Of a stretch of DNA of 64,000 bases, positions 8,854 through 16,555 are shown piece by piece. The notes beneath the pieces were generated by a model. That model saw only the letters and a list, made by a program, of their open reading frames with translations. It made no database searches and was not told the DNA's origin. The stretch spans positions 2,300,987 through 2,364,986 of the forward strand of contig NZ_CP101823.1 of assembly GCF_024498175.1 (NCBI RefSeq), read 5' to 3'. Made by a program: the position numbers and the translations under genes. Source of the stretch: Haloplanus salinarum. GTDB taxonomy: Archaea > Halobacteriota > Halobacteria > Halobacteriales > Haloferacaceae. How positions within the stretch are numbered: the first letter of the stretch is position 1; each line of letters opens with the position of its first letter.

Positions 8854-9789
8854 ATGAGTCACCAGTTGCCTGACGTACAGGCAAGCAAGCCCGACGTGAC
8901 CGTCGGGCTCAGTCAGGTCGGCGTCACCGGGGTCGAGAAGCTCGTCACGATCGACCGGAACGGCAAGCGACCGATCGTCTTGATGGCGGAGTTCGAAGTG
9001 TTCGTGGATCTGCCCAGCGGCCGCAAGGGGATCGACATGAGCCGAAACATGCAGGTGATCGACGAGATCCTGGAGGCGGCCGTCTCGGAGCCCTCCTACC
9101 GCGTCGAGGAGGTGTGTGGCGACGTCGCCGAGCGACTCCTCGAGAAACACGACTACACCTCGACGGCCGAGGTCCGGATGGAGGCCGACTACGTCACCCG
9201 GGAGCGGACGCCGGCCTCCGACTTAGCGACACAGAACACCGCGACGATCATCGCGGGCGCCGTCGCGACCGAGGAGGGGACCCGAGAGGAGATCGGTGCC
9301 CGGGTCACCGGGATGACGGTGTGTCCCTGCTCGCAGGGAATGTCCGAGTCGCGGGCCCGCGACACCCTGCGTGATCTCGGCGTCGACGAGGGAACGGTCG
9401 AGACGTTCCTCGATCGGGTCCCACAGCCGGGTCACTCACAGCGCGGCCACGCGACGCTCACGATCACGAGCGACGGCTCGCCCGACGTCGACCTGCGGGA
9501 CGTGATCGACGTCGCCCGGGACGCGATGAGCGCGCGGATCTACAACCTCGCGAAGCGGCCGGACGAGGATCACATGACCTACCACGCCCACGCGGACGCC
9601 AAGTTCGTCGAGGATTGCGTGCGCTCGCTGGCCGAATCCGTCGTCGAGGAGTTCGGTCACCTCGCCGACGACGCGGTGATCCACATGAAACAGTCGAACG
9701 ACGAGTCGATCCACCAGCACAACGCCCACGCGGAGCGGGAACTCACGCTGGAGGCACTCCGCGCGGAAGTCGACGGCGACGCCGCCTGA
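8854..9789 (+). CDS. mptA: GTP cyclohydrolase MptA (GTP cyclohydrolase IV)
   Basis: A 311-residue enzyme that converts GTP to 7,8-dihydroneopterin 2',3'-cyclic phosphate, the first step of archaeal pterin cofactor synthesis; in haloarchaea it serves folate and deazaguanosine pathways. The sequence follows the FolE2/MptA family over its full length: [16 protein letters not shown] near residue 18, a probable metal-binding [18 protein letters not shown] near 150, [16 protein letters not shown] near 190, and [15 protein letters not shown] near the end. FolE2 is the close relative; the archaeal context favours MptA. Its stop codon abuts the stop of the convergent TrmB gene with no intervening base. 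Confidence 0.93.
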   Translation: MSHQLPDVQASKPDVTVGLSQVGVTGVEKLVTIDRNGKRPIVLMAEFEVFVDLPSGRKGIDMSRNMQVIDEILEAAVSEPSYRVEEVCGDVAERLLEKHDYTSTAEVRMEADYVTRERTPASDLATQNTATIIAGAVATEEGTREEIGARVTGMTVCPCSQGMSESRARDTLRDLGVDEGTVETFLDRVPQPGHSQRGHATLTITSDGSPDVDLRDVIDVARDAMSARIYNLAKRPDEDHMTYHAHADAKFVEDCVRSLAESVVEEFGHLADDAVIHMKQSNDESIHQHNAHAERELTLEALRAEVDGDAA

Positions 9790-10596
9790 TCACGGCCGCT
9801 GCACCGGGGTCGACTCCGCCCACTGTTCCTCGAAGACGGTCCGCACGTCGTCCGCGAAGGTGGCGTCTTTGAAGTCGATCATGGCGAACACCTCGCTCGA
9901 ATCGAGCGGGTTCGGCACCTCGATGCACACCTCCTCGCCGTCGATCAGCGTGAACGTCCCGTCGATGCTCGGCGACCCCCGGATCTCGTAGCGGTCGTAG
10001 TCGCCGAGTCGGGTCTCGAAGCGCTCGTTGAGTTCCTCGGGGACGGTCTCGATCAACTCCGGGTGGACGAGCACCTGCACGGTGACCCCGCGGTCGAGCG
10101 CCGCCTCGAACGCCTCGAGGACCTGCTGGCCGACCGTTCCGAGGTCGATCTGTGGGGAGGGGAGACCGACGACGTAGTGGATCTGCTCGTCGGCCGCCGA
10201 GAGGCGTTCGAGGAACAGTTCGACCGTCTCGTCGGCGCCGACCGCCGCGGTCCAGAACTGCCCCTGGACGGAGTCGGCCGCGTCGAGGTCGTCGATCAGG
10301 TCGTCGGCCACGGCCTCGTATCGCTCGGCCTGCTGGTCGAGTTCCCGCTTCCGGGCCTCGACCAGGCGGTCCAGTGCGGCGTCGGGTTCGACGGCGACGT
10401 ACTTCTTGGGCCGACTGGCCGCCTGACTGCGGACGAGGCCGTTACCCTCCAGATCGTTCAACACGTCGTAGATCCGGCCCATCGGCACGTCGCTGGAAGC
10501 CGACAACTCTTTTGCCGTTGTCGGCCCCTGATCGAGGAGTTCGCGATAGGTCCGCGATTCGTACTCGGAGAGGCCGAGATCTCGGAGCGTCGCCAT
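9790..10596 (-). CDS. TrmB-family transcriptional regulator
   Basis: A 268-residue regulator. The N-terminal winged helix-turn-helix is MATLRDLGLSEYESRTYREL, then TAKELSASSDVPMGRIYDVL (residues 1-70). A short linker coiled coil follows at 75-105. The C-terminal TrmB sensor-like domain covers 110-260, with YVVGLPSPQIDLGTVGQQVL. Members of this family repress or activate transport and sugar-metabolism genes; the target is unknown here. An 8+1+8 inverted repeat at 10623-10639, centred 35 nt upstream of the ATG over the expected promoter, is a candidate autoregulatory site. The stop codon abuts that of mptA. The DUF255 gene lies 41 nt upstream on the same strand. Confidence 0.88.
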   Translation of the reverse strand: MATLRDLGLSEYESRTYRELLDQGPTTAKELSASSDVPMGRIYDVLNDLEGNGLVRSQAASRPKKYVAVEPDAALDRLVEARKRELDQQAERYEAVADDLIDDLDAADSVQGQFWTAAVGADETVELFLERLSAADEQIHYVVGLPSPQIDLGTVGQQVLEAFEAALDRGVTVQVLVHPELIETVPEELNERFETRLGDYDRYEIRGSPSIDGTFTLIDGEEVCIEVPNPLDSSEVFAMIDFKDATFADDVRTVFEEQWAESTPVQRP

Positions 10597-10622
10597 ACGT
10601 CCGCGTGCGTGGCGAGAAGTAA

Positions 10623-10639
10623 AAACGAACCGTTCGTTT
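10623..10639. promoter_or_regulatory. 17-bp inverted repeat upstream of the TrmB gene
   Basis: AAACGAACCGTTCGTTT is a perfect 8-bp inverted repeat around one central base. On the minus strand it lies 27-43 nt before the TrmB start codon, just upstream of the TATA-like TTTTTACTT. It also overlaps the TAA stop of the preceding gene (10638-10640). Position and symmetry fit a binding site for a dimeric regulator, most simply the TrmB protein itself. Confidence 0.5.
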
Positions 10640-12233
10640 ACTCCGCGGCGAGGTCGGCAACGGCCGCGGCGAGGTCGGCCGGGGCTCGGACCGTCCGGGA
10701 GCGGTCGCCGACGGTCACGCGTGCCGTGCCGGGGTCCGGATCGGGCGCCCGCGGGCGGACGACCGCCTCGTGGTCGGCGACCCGCAGGGCCGCCCGGTGG
10801 AGGTCGCTGCCCGGGTCGGTCGCCACGCGGATCGACAGCCCCTCGCGCCCGAGGCGGGCGGCGACGGCGCCGTAGCCGGCGACCTGGACGCCCAGTCGGT
10901 CCCAGGCGCCCGCGAAGGCGCCGACGGCGTCGCGTGCCACCTCGCGGTATCGCTCCTCGCCGGTCAGGGTCGCCAGGTCCAGGAGCGCGTCGGCCATCTC
11001 GACGTTGCCGTCGAGGGGGTGGAAGGCCCGGTCGAGCAGTCCCGGCCCCTCGGCCGGCCCGTCGCGGAACACGCCGTCGTCGAACAGCGACTCGATGGCC
11101 CGGTCGGCGACCCGGCGGGCCAGATCGAGGGCGTCCTCGTCCCCGAGCACCTGAACCGCGCGGGTAGCCGCGGCGACGGTCCACGCCTGATCCGCGAGGA
11201 CGAGCGTCGGCGCGTCGGGGGCCGCGTAATGTCGCACGACGCCGTCGTCGACCAGCTCCGACCGGAGCGTCGAGAACGTCCGCCGCGCGTACTCCCGGGG
11301 ACGCTCGGCGTCGGTGTACGCGGCGAGGGTGAGCAGGGCGTCGACCGCGAGGGCGTTCGAGTCGGCGAAGGCGGTCAGATCCGTTCGCGGGCCGGTGTCG
11401 TCGCCCGCCTCGGTCGGGGCCTGACTCCCGCCGAACGCCGACCCGTTCCACAGAGCGTCGATCAGGTACTCGACGGTCCGGTCCGCGGGCCGTCGGTACG
11501 CGTCCTCGCCCGTGTAACAGTACGCGTGGGCGAACGCCCGCACCAGCGCGGCGTTGTCGGCGAGGAGTTTCGCCCGGTCGGGATCCCCCCAGTCCCGGGT
11601 CCGGGCGTAGCGGAAGAAGCCGCCCGCATCCTCGTCGAAGAGCCCGCGGGTGATGGCGTCGAGGGTCTGGCGGGCCTTCGCCCGGTCACGCTTGAGGGCG
11701 AACTCGACGGTCCGGGGCAGGGGGAACTTCGGGGCGTCGCCCCAGCCGCCGAACTCTTCGTCGAAGGCGCCGTCGACCTGGCCGGCGAGGTGTTCCTCGA
11801 TGCGGTCGGTCACGGGCCCCCGCGGTGGCCGGTCGTCGCGCAGGCTCCGGGGGATGCGCCCCGCGTCGGCACCGCTCGTGTCCCAGCGCTCGCGCACCCG
11901 GTCGAGGACGTCGCGCATCCCGTCCGGGCCGAGGAAGCCGGCGCTCGCGATCCGCTCGCCGTCGGGCGTACAGAACACCGTCGACGGGAAGCCGCCGACG
12001 TTGTAGCGCTCGCGGACCCGGGGCTGGCGGTCCACGTCGACGCGGACGGGCACGAACCCGTCGTTCAGGTTGGCCGCGATGCGCGGTTCGGCGTACGTCC
12101 GGGCGTCCATCTCGTGACACTCCCCACACCAGGTCGCCGTCAGCGCGAGCAACACGGGCGCACCGCGGCGGCGAGCTTCGTCGAAGGCGGCCTCGTCCCA
12201 CTCGCGCCACTCGACGCGTGTCCCGTCGGTCAT
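10638..12233 (-). CDS. Thioredoxin-domain (DUF255 / YyaL-type) protein
   Basis: A 531-residue soluble protein. Residues 1-115 form a thioredoxin-like DUF255 domain with the redox motif LTATWCGECHEM (CxxC at about residues 36-39) and a cis-proline region GGFPSTVFCTPDG. The remainder (roughly 140-500) is an all-helical six-hairpin region like that of N-acylglucosamine 2-epimerase-type proteins, as in the YyaL/spermatogenesis-associated-20 family. The function of that family is not established. It is shorter than bacterial YyaL proteins, as I recall haloarchaeal members to be. GTATTAGG, about 30 nt upstream on the minus strand, is a likely TATA box. The inverted repeat at 12282-12319 lies beyond it. 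Confidence 0.85.
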   Translation of the reverse strand: MTDGTRVEWREWDEAAFDEARRRGAPVLLALTATWCGECHEMDARTYAEPRIAANLNDGFVPVRVDVDRQPRVRERYNVGGFPSTVFCTPDGERIASAGFLGPDGMRDVLDRVRERWDTSGADAGRIPRSLRDDRPPRGPVTDRIEEHLAGQVDGAFDEEFGGWGDAPKFPLPRTVEFALKRDRAKARQTLDAITRGLFDEDAGGFFRYARTRDWGDPDRAKLLADNAALVRAFAHAYCYTGEDAYRRPADRTVEYLIDALWNGSAFGGSQAPTEAGDDTGPRTDLTAFADSNALAVDALLTLAAYTDAERPREYARRTFSTLRSELVDDGVVRHYAAPDAPTLVLADQAWTVAAATRAVQVLGDEDALDLARRVADRAIESLFDDGVFRDGPAEGPGLLDRAFHPLDGNVEMADALLDLATLTGEERYREVARDAVGAFAGAWDRLGVQVAGYGAVAARLGREGLSIRVATDPGSDLHRAALRVADHEAVVRPRAPDPDPGTARVTVGDRSRTVRAPADLAAAVADLAAE

Positions 12234-12281
12234 ACCGACACTCCGTGGCGGGCGGGCCTAATACTGTTCATTGTGAGTCAT

Positions 12282-12319
12282 ACCGGTGGTTCGCCAGGAC
12301 AGTCAGGCGAACCATCGGT
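12282..12319. repeat. 14-bp inverted repeat between divergent genes
   Basis: ACCGGTGGTTCGCC (12282-12295) and GGCGAACCATCGGT (12306-12319) pair over 14 positions with one mismatch and a 10-nt spacer. The repeat lies in the 174-nt gap between the DUF255 gene (leftward) and fxsA (rightward), about 49-86 nt before the DUF255 start. It could be an operator for a dimeric protein or a hairpin. No terminator role is expected between divergent genes. Confidence 0.45.
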
Positions 12320-12407
12320 GACCAGTCACGATGATCCGTACACTTCGTCACGGCCGCCGACGCGACGGCGTCAAAAGGGCTATGGGCGGGCGCCCGGTAG
12401 TGGACGT

Positions 12408-12884
12408 ATGCGCCTGCGCTGGGTGTTCGTGCTCCTGTTGCTCGTCCCCCTCACCGACGCCCTGTTGCTCGTCGTCGTCGCCGACGCCGTCGGCGCGCCG
12501 ACGACCGTCGCGCTGGTCGTTCTCACCGGTCTCGTCGGGATGTTGCTGGTGCGCGCCGAAGGGCGGCACACCGTCCGCCGCCTCCAAGAGCGGGTCGCTA
12601 CCGGCGAGGTGCCGACCACGGAACTCATGGACGGCGGCCTGCTGATCGCCGCGGGCGCGTTCCTGCTCACGCCGGGACTCGTCACCGACGCCATCGGCTT
12701 CCTGCTCGGCGTGCCGCTGACGCGGGCGCCGATCCGTGCCCTCCTCGAACGGGTCGTGGTACGGCCGTATCTGGAGCGCAAGAGCGGCGGGTTCGTCACC
12801 GGCGGCGTCTACACCGGCGGCTTCCCCGACGACGAGGACGTGTACGACGTCGACCGCGGGTCCTACCGCGTCGACGACGAGTGA
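12408..12884 (+). CDS. FxsA-family membrane protein
   Basis: A 158-residue membrane protein. Three or four hydrophobic segments lie at about residues 4-24, 27-46, 75-95 and possibly 97-115. The pattern LLLLVPLTDALLLVVVADAV, then the conserved GGLLIAAGAFLLTPGLVTDA followed by GFLLGVPLTRAPIR, is the FxsA (cytoplasmic membrane protein FxsA/YtzA) signature. The C terminus is acidic and soluble. Bacterial FxsA influences phage exclusion by F plasmids, but the general role is unknown. The ATG at 12408 begins the conserved region; upstream codons in the same frame are not protein-like. Confidence 0.88.
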   Translation: MRLRWVFVLLLLVPLTDALLLVVVADAVGAPTTVALVVLTGLVGMLLVRAEGRHTVRRLQERVATGEVPTTELMDGGLLIAAGAFLLTPGLVTDAIGFLLGVPLTRAPIRALLERVVVRPYLERKSGGFVTGGVYTGGFPDDEDVYDVDRGSYRVDDE

Positions 12885-12936
12885 CTGCCCCGAACGGAAA
12901 CGCTTAAACGAAAGACCGCGCAAGGGACTGATGCTT

Positions 12937-13010
12937 GGGCCAATAGCTCAGTCAGGTTGAGCGCTCGGCTGATAACCGGGAGGTCCGCGGTTCAAATCCG
13001 TGTTGGCCCA
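12937..13010 (+). tRNA. tRNA-Ile (anticodon GAT)
   Basis: A full cloverleaf can be folded. The acceptor GGGCCAA (12937-12943) pairs with TTGGCCC (13003-13009), with discriminator A at 13010. The D arm is GCTC...GAGC, the anticodon loop is CTGATAA on a CTCGG/CCGGG stem, and the T loop is TTCAAAT. There is no intron and no encoded CCA. CTTAAACG, about 34 nt upstream, is a likely TATA box. A strong hairpin follows 6 nt after the gene. Confidence 0.97.
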
Positions 13011-13015
13011 CCTCC

Positions 13016-13044
13016 TTCCCGGCCGGTCCTCGACCGGCCGGGAA
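13016..13044 (+). terminator. GC-rich hairpin after tRNA-Ile
   Basis: TTCCCGGCCGGTC (13016-13028) and GACCGGCCGGGAA (13032-13044) form a perfect 13-bp stem with a 3-nt loop, 6 nt after the tRNA. A second smaller hairpin, CTGGGG/CCCCAG, follows directly. No T-run comes after, so this is not a classic archaeal terminator. It may protect or define the tRNA 3' end. Confidence 0.5.
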
Positions 13045-13188
13045 CTGGGGCCGTAACTCCCCAGCCATTTCATCTCGGTTCACCCACCACCCAGACCCCT
13101 CTCCGCACGTGCACGCCAAGGTTCCGCCACACCCGGAGGAGGAGCATCGGGACGCATATTTGCATCGGCGACGAGGGAACACCCAACG

Positions 13189-14340
13189 ATGGCGAGCGAC
13201 GAGCGAATCCGCACGACACACATCGGAAGCCTGCCCCGTCCGCCGGAACTGCTCGACCTGCTCGAGAAGCGCCAGGACGGCGCGGCGGTCGACTCCGACG
13301 AGTGGGCGGCGACCGTCGAGTCGGCCACGCGCGACGTCGTCGAGCGCCAGGTCGCGGCCGGCCTCGACGTCGTCAACAACGGCGAACAGCCCCGCGTCTC
13401 GTTCAACTGGTACGTCGCGGACCGGCTCAGCGGCATCGAGGGCGAACGCGAACAGGAACTCTGGGCGGACCTCCAGGAGTTCCCGGACTACGCCGAGGAG
13501 ACGTTCGAGACCGACGTCATCGACCTGTCGATGCATCCGGTCGTGACGGGGGCAGTCGAGTACACCGGGCGCGAGGAAGCCGAGGCCGAACTCGCGGCGT
13601 TCCGCGACGCGCTGTCGGCCGTCGATGCCGACGTCGAGGGGACGTTCATGACCGCGGCGTCACCCAGCGTCGTCACGGCCACGCACGTCGACGAGTACTA
13701 CGACTCCTACGACGAGTTCCTCTTCGCCGTCGCGGACGCGATGGCCGAGGAGTACGAACTCGTCGCCGAGAGCGGCATGACACTCCAGATCGACGCCCCG
13801 GAACTCCTCACCGTCGGCCACACCGCGGCCTACGCCGACGAACCCCTCGAGACGGTCAAGGAGGCGACGCGTCTCCACGTCGAGGCGCTCAACGAGGCGC
13901 TGTCGAACGTCCCGAGCGACCAGGTTCGGCTCCACACCTGCTGGGGGAGTTACGAGGGACCCCACCACCTCGATACGGATCTGGCCGAGATGCTGCCGGA
14001 GCTCTACGAGGCCGACATCTCGGGGCTCAGCGTCGAACAGGCCAACCCGCGTCACCAACACGAGTACCGCGCGTTCGCCGAACACCCGCTGCCGGACGGC
14101 TGGACGCTCCTGCCGGGCGTCGTCGACGTGAAGACGAACATCGTCGATCACCCACGGACCGTCGCCGACCGCTTGGAGCGGGTCGCCGAAGCGGTCGACG
14201 ATTCGACGCCGCTGGTCGCCGCGCCGGACTGCGGGTTCGGCACGCAGGCCGGCCTCGGCATGGTCGATCCCGAAATCGCGTGGGCGAAACTGGAGGCACT
14301 CGTCGAGGGCGCCGAAATCGCGACCGAACGTCTCTACTGA
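13189..14340 (+). CDS. Cobalamin-independent methionine synthase (MetE C-terminal-type)
   Basis: A 383-residue protein equivalent to the catalytic C-terminal barrel of MetE, which transfers a methyl group to homocysteine. The N-terminal motif TTHIGSLPRPPELLDLLE is typical. The zinc ligands of MetE are all present in order: H249 and C251 in LHTCWGSYEG, E283 in LSVEQAN, and C348 in APDCGFGT. The length matches archaeal stand-alone core enzymes, which lack the folate-binding N-terminal half, so the methyl donor is probably not a free folate polyglutamate; this is inference. CATATTTG, about 30 nt upstream, is a TATA box. No partner gene lies beside it on the same strand. Confidence 0.9.
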   Translation: MASDERIRTTHIGSLPRPPELLDLLEKRQDGAAVDSDEWAATVESATRDVVERQVAAGLDVVNNGEQPRVSFNWYVADRLSGIEGEREQELWADLQEFPDYAEETFETDVIDLSMHPVVTGAVEYTGREEAEAELAAFRDALSAVDADVEGTFMTAASPSVVTATHVDEYYDSYDEFLFAVADAMAEEYELVAESGMTLQIDAPELLTVGHTAAYADEPLETVKEATRLHVEALNEALSNVPSDQVRLHTCWGSYEGPHHLDTDLAEMLPELYEADISGLSVEQANPRHQHEYRAFAEHPLPDGWTLLPGVVDVKTNIVDHPRTVADRLERVAEAVDDSTPLVAAPDCGFGTQAGLGMVDPEIAWAKLEALVEGAEIATERLY

Positions 14341-14608
14341 GGAACGGTCGACCCCCGAGCGTTCGCGCCCCGGCCGGGTGCGTTGGCCACAAAATTCATG
14401 TCATGGTACGACATACCACGGAGATAGCGAGGTGATGGTACAGTCCATCCGATCACTCCCTCCAGCGGCATGCCACCCGAGCATCGAGCGGTGATCACGT
14501 AGCCCGCCTCCGTTTTCACGGTCGGCTCCGTCCACATCACAGCCGTTCCTCCGGCACGTCGGAACGAACCCCGAACCGTTAACTCGGGCGGTGCGAACCG
14601 ACCTGACC
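14341..14608. other. Intergenic region, no gene supported
   Basis: The 268-nt gap holds the 5+5+5 inverted repeat TGGTACGACATACCA near 14404-14418 and a likely TATA box, GTTAACTC, near 14578 serving the next gene. A 67-codon reading frame on the minus strand (14334-14537) has a possible GGAGG site, but its protein is not acidic and resembles nothing I know. Confidence 0.4.
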
Positions 14609-15355
14609 ATGGGGACGCTACTGACGGACGTCGTTGCCGACGTGGCCTACGACCTCCGGCGTCTGCACGGACTCTGGATGGCGCTTGCCTTCCCACAGCT
14701 TCGCGAGTCCCATCCAGTCGTCAGCCGCTGGAGTCCGGAGACGACCCGGGAGCGCGTGAGCTACCGGGTCTGGGCGCTTCTTGGCGCCGTCGGGCTGCTC
14801 GTGGGCTACCCGCTCGCGGTCCTGGGGTTGCTGGTCCGATTTCACGTCGGACAGGTCGACCGGACGACCGCCCGCCTGGGCGCCGTCGGGACCGTCCTCC
14901 TCGCGACGCTCGTCTGGGGTGGGTTGACCGCGCTCGCCCGCGTTCGGTTCTCGGCGGAGGGGTTCCTCGCCGTCGCCGCCGCGGGCTCCGTCGCCGTCGT
15001 CTCGACGATCCTGGCGCTGCTCTTCCGGCGTTTCGGGGGACGCACGACGACGGTCGTGCTGGCCTACCCGTTCGCGGTGGTCGCGGTCTTTCTCCCGCCG
15101 GTGGTGGCGGCGCTCTACTCGCCGGCGCTCGCCGCGGCCGTCTTCCCCCGGAGCGAGACGCTCGCGGTGTGGGTGCTCGATACGCTCCTCGATTACCGCG
15201 GGCTGAACACCCTGATCCGCCGGCGGTTCGAACTCGTCGGGGTCGCGTACGTCGGCATGTGGGGTGCGCTCGCAGTGCCGGTGGGATGGGCCCTCGGCCT
15301 CCTGGTGACGCTCGCGAACCTCGTCCGGCCGACGGTCCCCGACGACGGGACCTGA
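14609..15355 (+). CDS. Multi-pass membrane protein of unknown function
   Basis: A 248-residue protein. The N-terminal 50 residues are soluble (MGTLLTDVVADVAYDLRRLH). About five or six hydrophobic helices then follow between residues 55 and 245. The sequence is not one I can assign to a family. The loop LLDYRGLNTLIRRRFELVG near residue 200 may be conserved. I start at ATG 14609 rather than 14591 because GTTAACT at about 14578 is 30 nt upstream. It may be a Yip1-like or similar integral membrane protein, but that is a guess. Confidence 0.7.
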   Translation: MGTLLTDVVADVAYDLRRLHGLWMALAFPQLRESHPVVSRWSPETTRERVSYRVWALLGAVGLLVGYPLAVLGLLVRFHVGQVDRTTARLGAVGTVLLATLVWGGLTALARVRFSAEGFLAVAAAGSVAVVSTILALLFRRFGGRTTTVVLAYPFAVVAVFLPPVVAALYSPALAAAVFPRSETLAVWVLDTLLDYRGLNTLIRRRFELVGVAYVGMWGALAVPVGWALGLLVTLANLVRPTVPDDGT

Positions 15356-15410
15356 CCGGGGACGCGTCGAAAATGGACACCTCCAAGGGCGCGCGGCGAC
15401 TCCCCCGTGT

Positions 15411-15557
15411 GTGGTCATCATCGTGACCTGCCAGGAGTGTGGTCGGGGGTACTCGCGCACCCGGTTTCTCGGCGAACCGGACCCACACGGCGCGCGGCCG
15501 TTCCAGTGCCCGAACTGTTATGCGTATCTCGGGCGCACCGAGCAAGGGTCGTCCTGA
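15411..15557 (+). CDS. Small zinc-ribbon protein
   Basis: A 48-residue reading frame starting with GTG. It has two knuckles, CQECGRGY and CPNCYAYLG, spaced 27 residues apart, with an arginine-rich linker. This is a single treble-clef or rubredoxin-like zinc ribbon, the commonest type of haloarchaeal microprotein. A second GTG four codons later (15423) would give a 44-residue form, MTCQECGRG. No clear TATA box is visible. It follows the membrane protein gene by 55 nt on the same strand and may be read through from it. The function is unknown, with nucleic-acid or protein binding typical for the fold. Confidence 0.55.
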   Translation: MVIIVTCQECGRGYSRTRFLGEPDPHGARPFQCPNCYAYLGRTEQGSS

Positions 15558-15661
15558 TACCCTCGGGTCGGCGTGTCGATCACGGCCAGTGGGGCGGGGC
15601 CCCTGACGCCGTGACCGGACGGACGTTTCTCCCCGGTCGGGTCGTCGTCGAACACGAGAGG

Positions 15662-15768
15662 GATCTGAACCACGGTCGCTTCGCTCCCTGGTTCAAATCG
15701 ACTGGGAAATTTCCGGCCGGCTGGCTCCCTCGTCACTCCGTTTCTCGGTCGCAGTTGCCGGCCGAAAA
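15662..15768. repeat. Two hairpins directly downstream of initiator tRNA-Met, one T-arm-like
   Basis: First, GATCTGAACCA (15662-15672) and TGGTTCAAATC (15689-15699) form an 11-bp stem with one mismatch around a 16-nt loop. Both arms resemble a tRNA T-arm (TTCAAATC and its complement). Second, TTTCCGGCCGGC (15710-15721) pairs with GCCGGCCGAAAA (15757-15768), with a 35-nt loop, and ends exactly at the base before the tRNA 3' end. A similar structure lies beside tRNA-Lys at 25404-25473. Confidence 0.5.
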
Positions 15769-15843
15769 TAGCGGGAGGTAGATTTGAACTACCGATCTCC
15801 GGGTTATGAGCCCGGCGGAATCTCCTGGCTATCCCATCCCGCT
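15769..15843 (-). tRNA. Initiator tRNA-Met (anticodon CAT)
   Basis: On the minus strand the acceptor AGCGGGA (15843-15837) pairs with TCCCGCT, discriminator A at 15769. The anticodon loop is CTCATAA. Two initiator hallmarks are present: an A1-U72 first base pair and three G-C pairs in the anticodon stem next to the loop (GGG/CCC). The T arm is GGTAG TTCAAAT CTACC. There is no intron and no encoded CCA. CCCTTAACG, about 25-30 nt upstream, is a plausible promoter. Confidence 0.95.
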
Positions 15844-15943
15844 ACCGAACCCTACCGGCGAGCCGGCGTTAAGGGTTTTGAAATCCGACCGGGGAACGGG
15901 GATCGCCGAACGTTTAATGTGACTCCGTGACACAGGGGCGGGC

Positions 15944-16123
15944 ATGGTCGAAGCGTTCGTGAGACTGCTCTGTCCGGAGTGCGGCAAGGACTGGGAGGAC
16001 GGCCCGACCGACCTGCCCGGCCATCGGAAGAACTTCAGCTGTCCGACGTGTCACGCGACGCGTCGGCTCGCGGAGTTCATGCGGACCGAACGCGACCTGG
16101 AACTCGTCAAACAGTTCGAGTGA
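15944..16123 (+). CDS. Small zinc-binding protein (DUF7836-like)
   Basis: A 59-residue protein, MVEAFVRLLCPECGKDWE followed by SCPTCHATRRLAEFMRTERD. Two CxxC knuckles (about residues 10-13 and 33-36) form one zinc ribbon, followed by a charged helix. It looks like a haloarchaeal family I recall as DUF7836, unverified. TTTAATG at about 15913 is a TATA box roughly 30 nt before the ATG, indicating a leaderless mRNA. Its stop codon directly abuts the stop of the convergent aIF2-beta-like gene. Confidence 0.8.
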   Translation: MVEAFVRLLCPECGKDWEDGPTDLPGHRKNFSCPTCHATRRLAEFMRTERDLELVKQFE

Positions 16124-16531
16124 TCAGATCTCCGAGACGGCGGAGAGCGCACCGCAGGCGTCACACTTCAGCACCGTCGCACCGCGTTCCTCGACCAGTC
16201 GCGTGTCGGGCGAGCCACACTCGGAACAGGTCACGAACGTCTCGACGTACTCGTCGAGGGCGTCGCTCACGCGGGACTGCTTGAAATCGCCGGTGAACCG
16301 GGCGCGACCCCGGTCGTCGATGCTGGCGCTCGTCCCCAGCTCCGACTGGAAGAACTTGAGCAGGTGGTCCCGCTCCCGGTTCAGCCGGTCGTGCGTCTCG
16401 GCGAAGTTCTCGTAGATGGTCACGTTCCCCTCCGGACGAACCTCCGGGTCGGGAACCTGAAACCGGTCGACGGAGTCGGTTATTTCCGGCGTCTCGGTCA
16501 GCGCCCGATCGAGACTGTCGTCGTAGTCCAT
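16124..16531 (-). CDS. Translation initiation factor aIF2-beta-like protein
   Basis: A 135-residue protein of the eIF2-beta/eIF5 family. The N-terminal helix is MDYDDSLDRALTETPE. The central alpha-beta domain runs from about 35 to 95 (RERDHLLKFFQSELGTSASI). The C-terminal zinc ribbon is CSECGSPDTRLV...LKCDACGA. In the aIF2 heterotrimer, beta helps deliver initiator tRNA to the small subunit. The window ends inside a second gene of the same family (63881 onward), so this copy may be a paralogue with a separate role; which one is the canonical factor cannot be settled here. Curiously, initiator tRNA-Met lies only 280 nt away. Confidence 0.9.
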   Translation of the reverse strand: MDYDDSLDRALTETPEITDSVDRFQVPDPEVRPEGNVTIYENFAETHDRLNRERDHLLKFFQSELGTSASIDDRGRARFTGDFKQSRVSDALDEYVETFVTCSECGSPDTRLVEERGATVLKCDACGALSAVSEI

Positions 16532-16555
16532 GGTTCGATGTGGCGGGGCCGACGA

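Noticed and set aside
13016-13060. Classical intrinsic terminator after tRNA-Ile
   Set aside because: The stem is perfect but no T-run follows. Kept as a hairpin with modest confidence only.
14334-14537. Minus-strand 67-codon frame with a GGAGG before its ATG
   Set aside because: The protein is not acidic, matches no family I know and overlaps the metE stop. Evidence is too weak for a gene.
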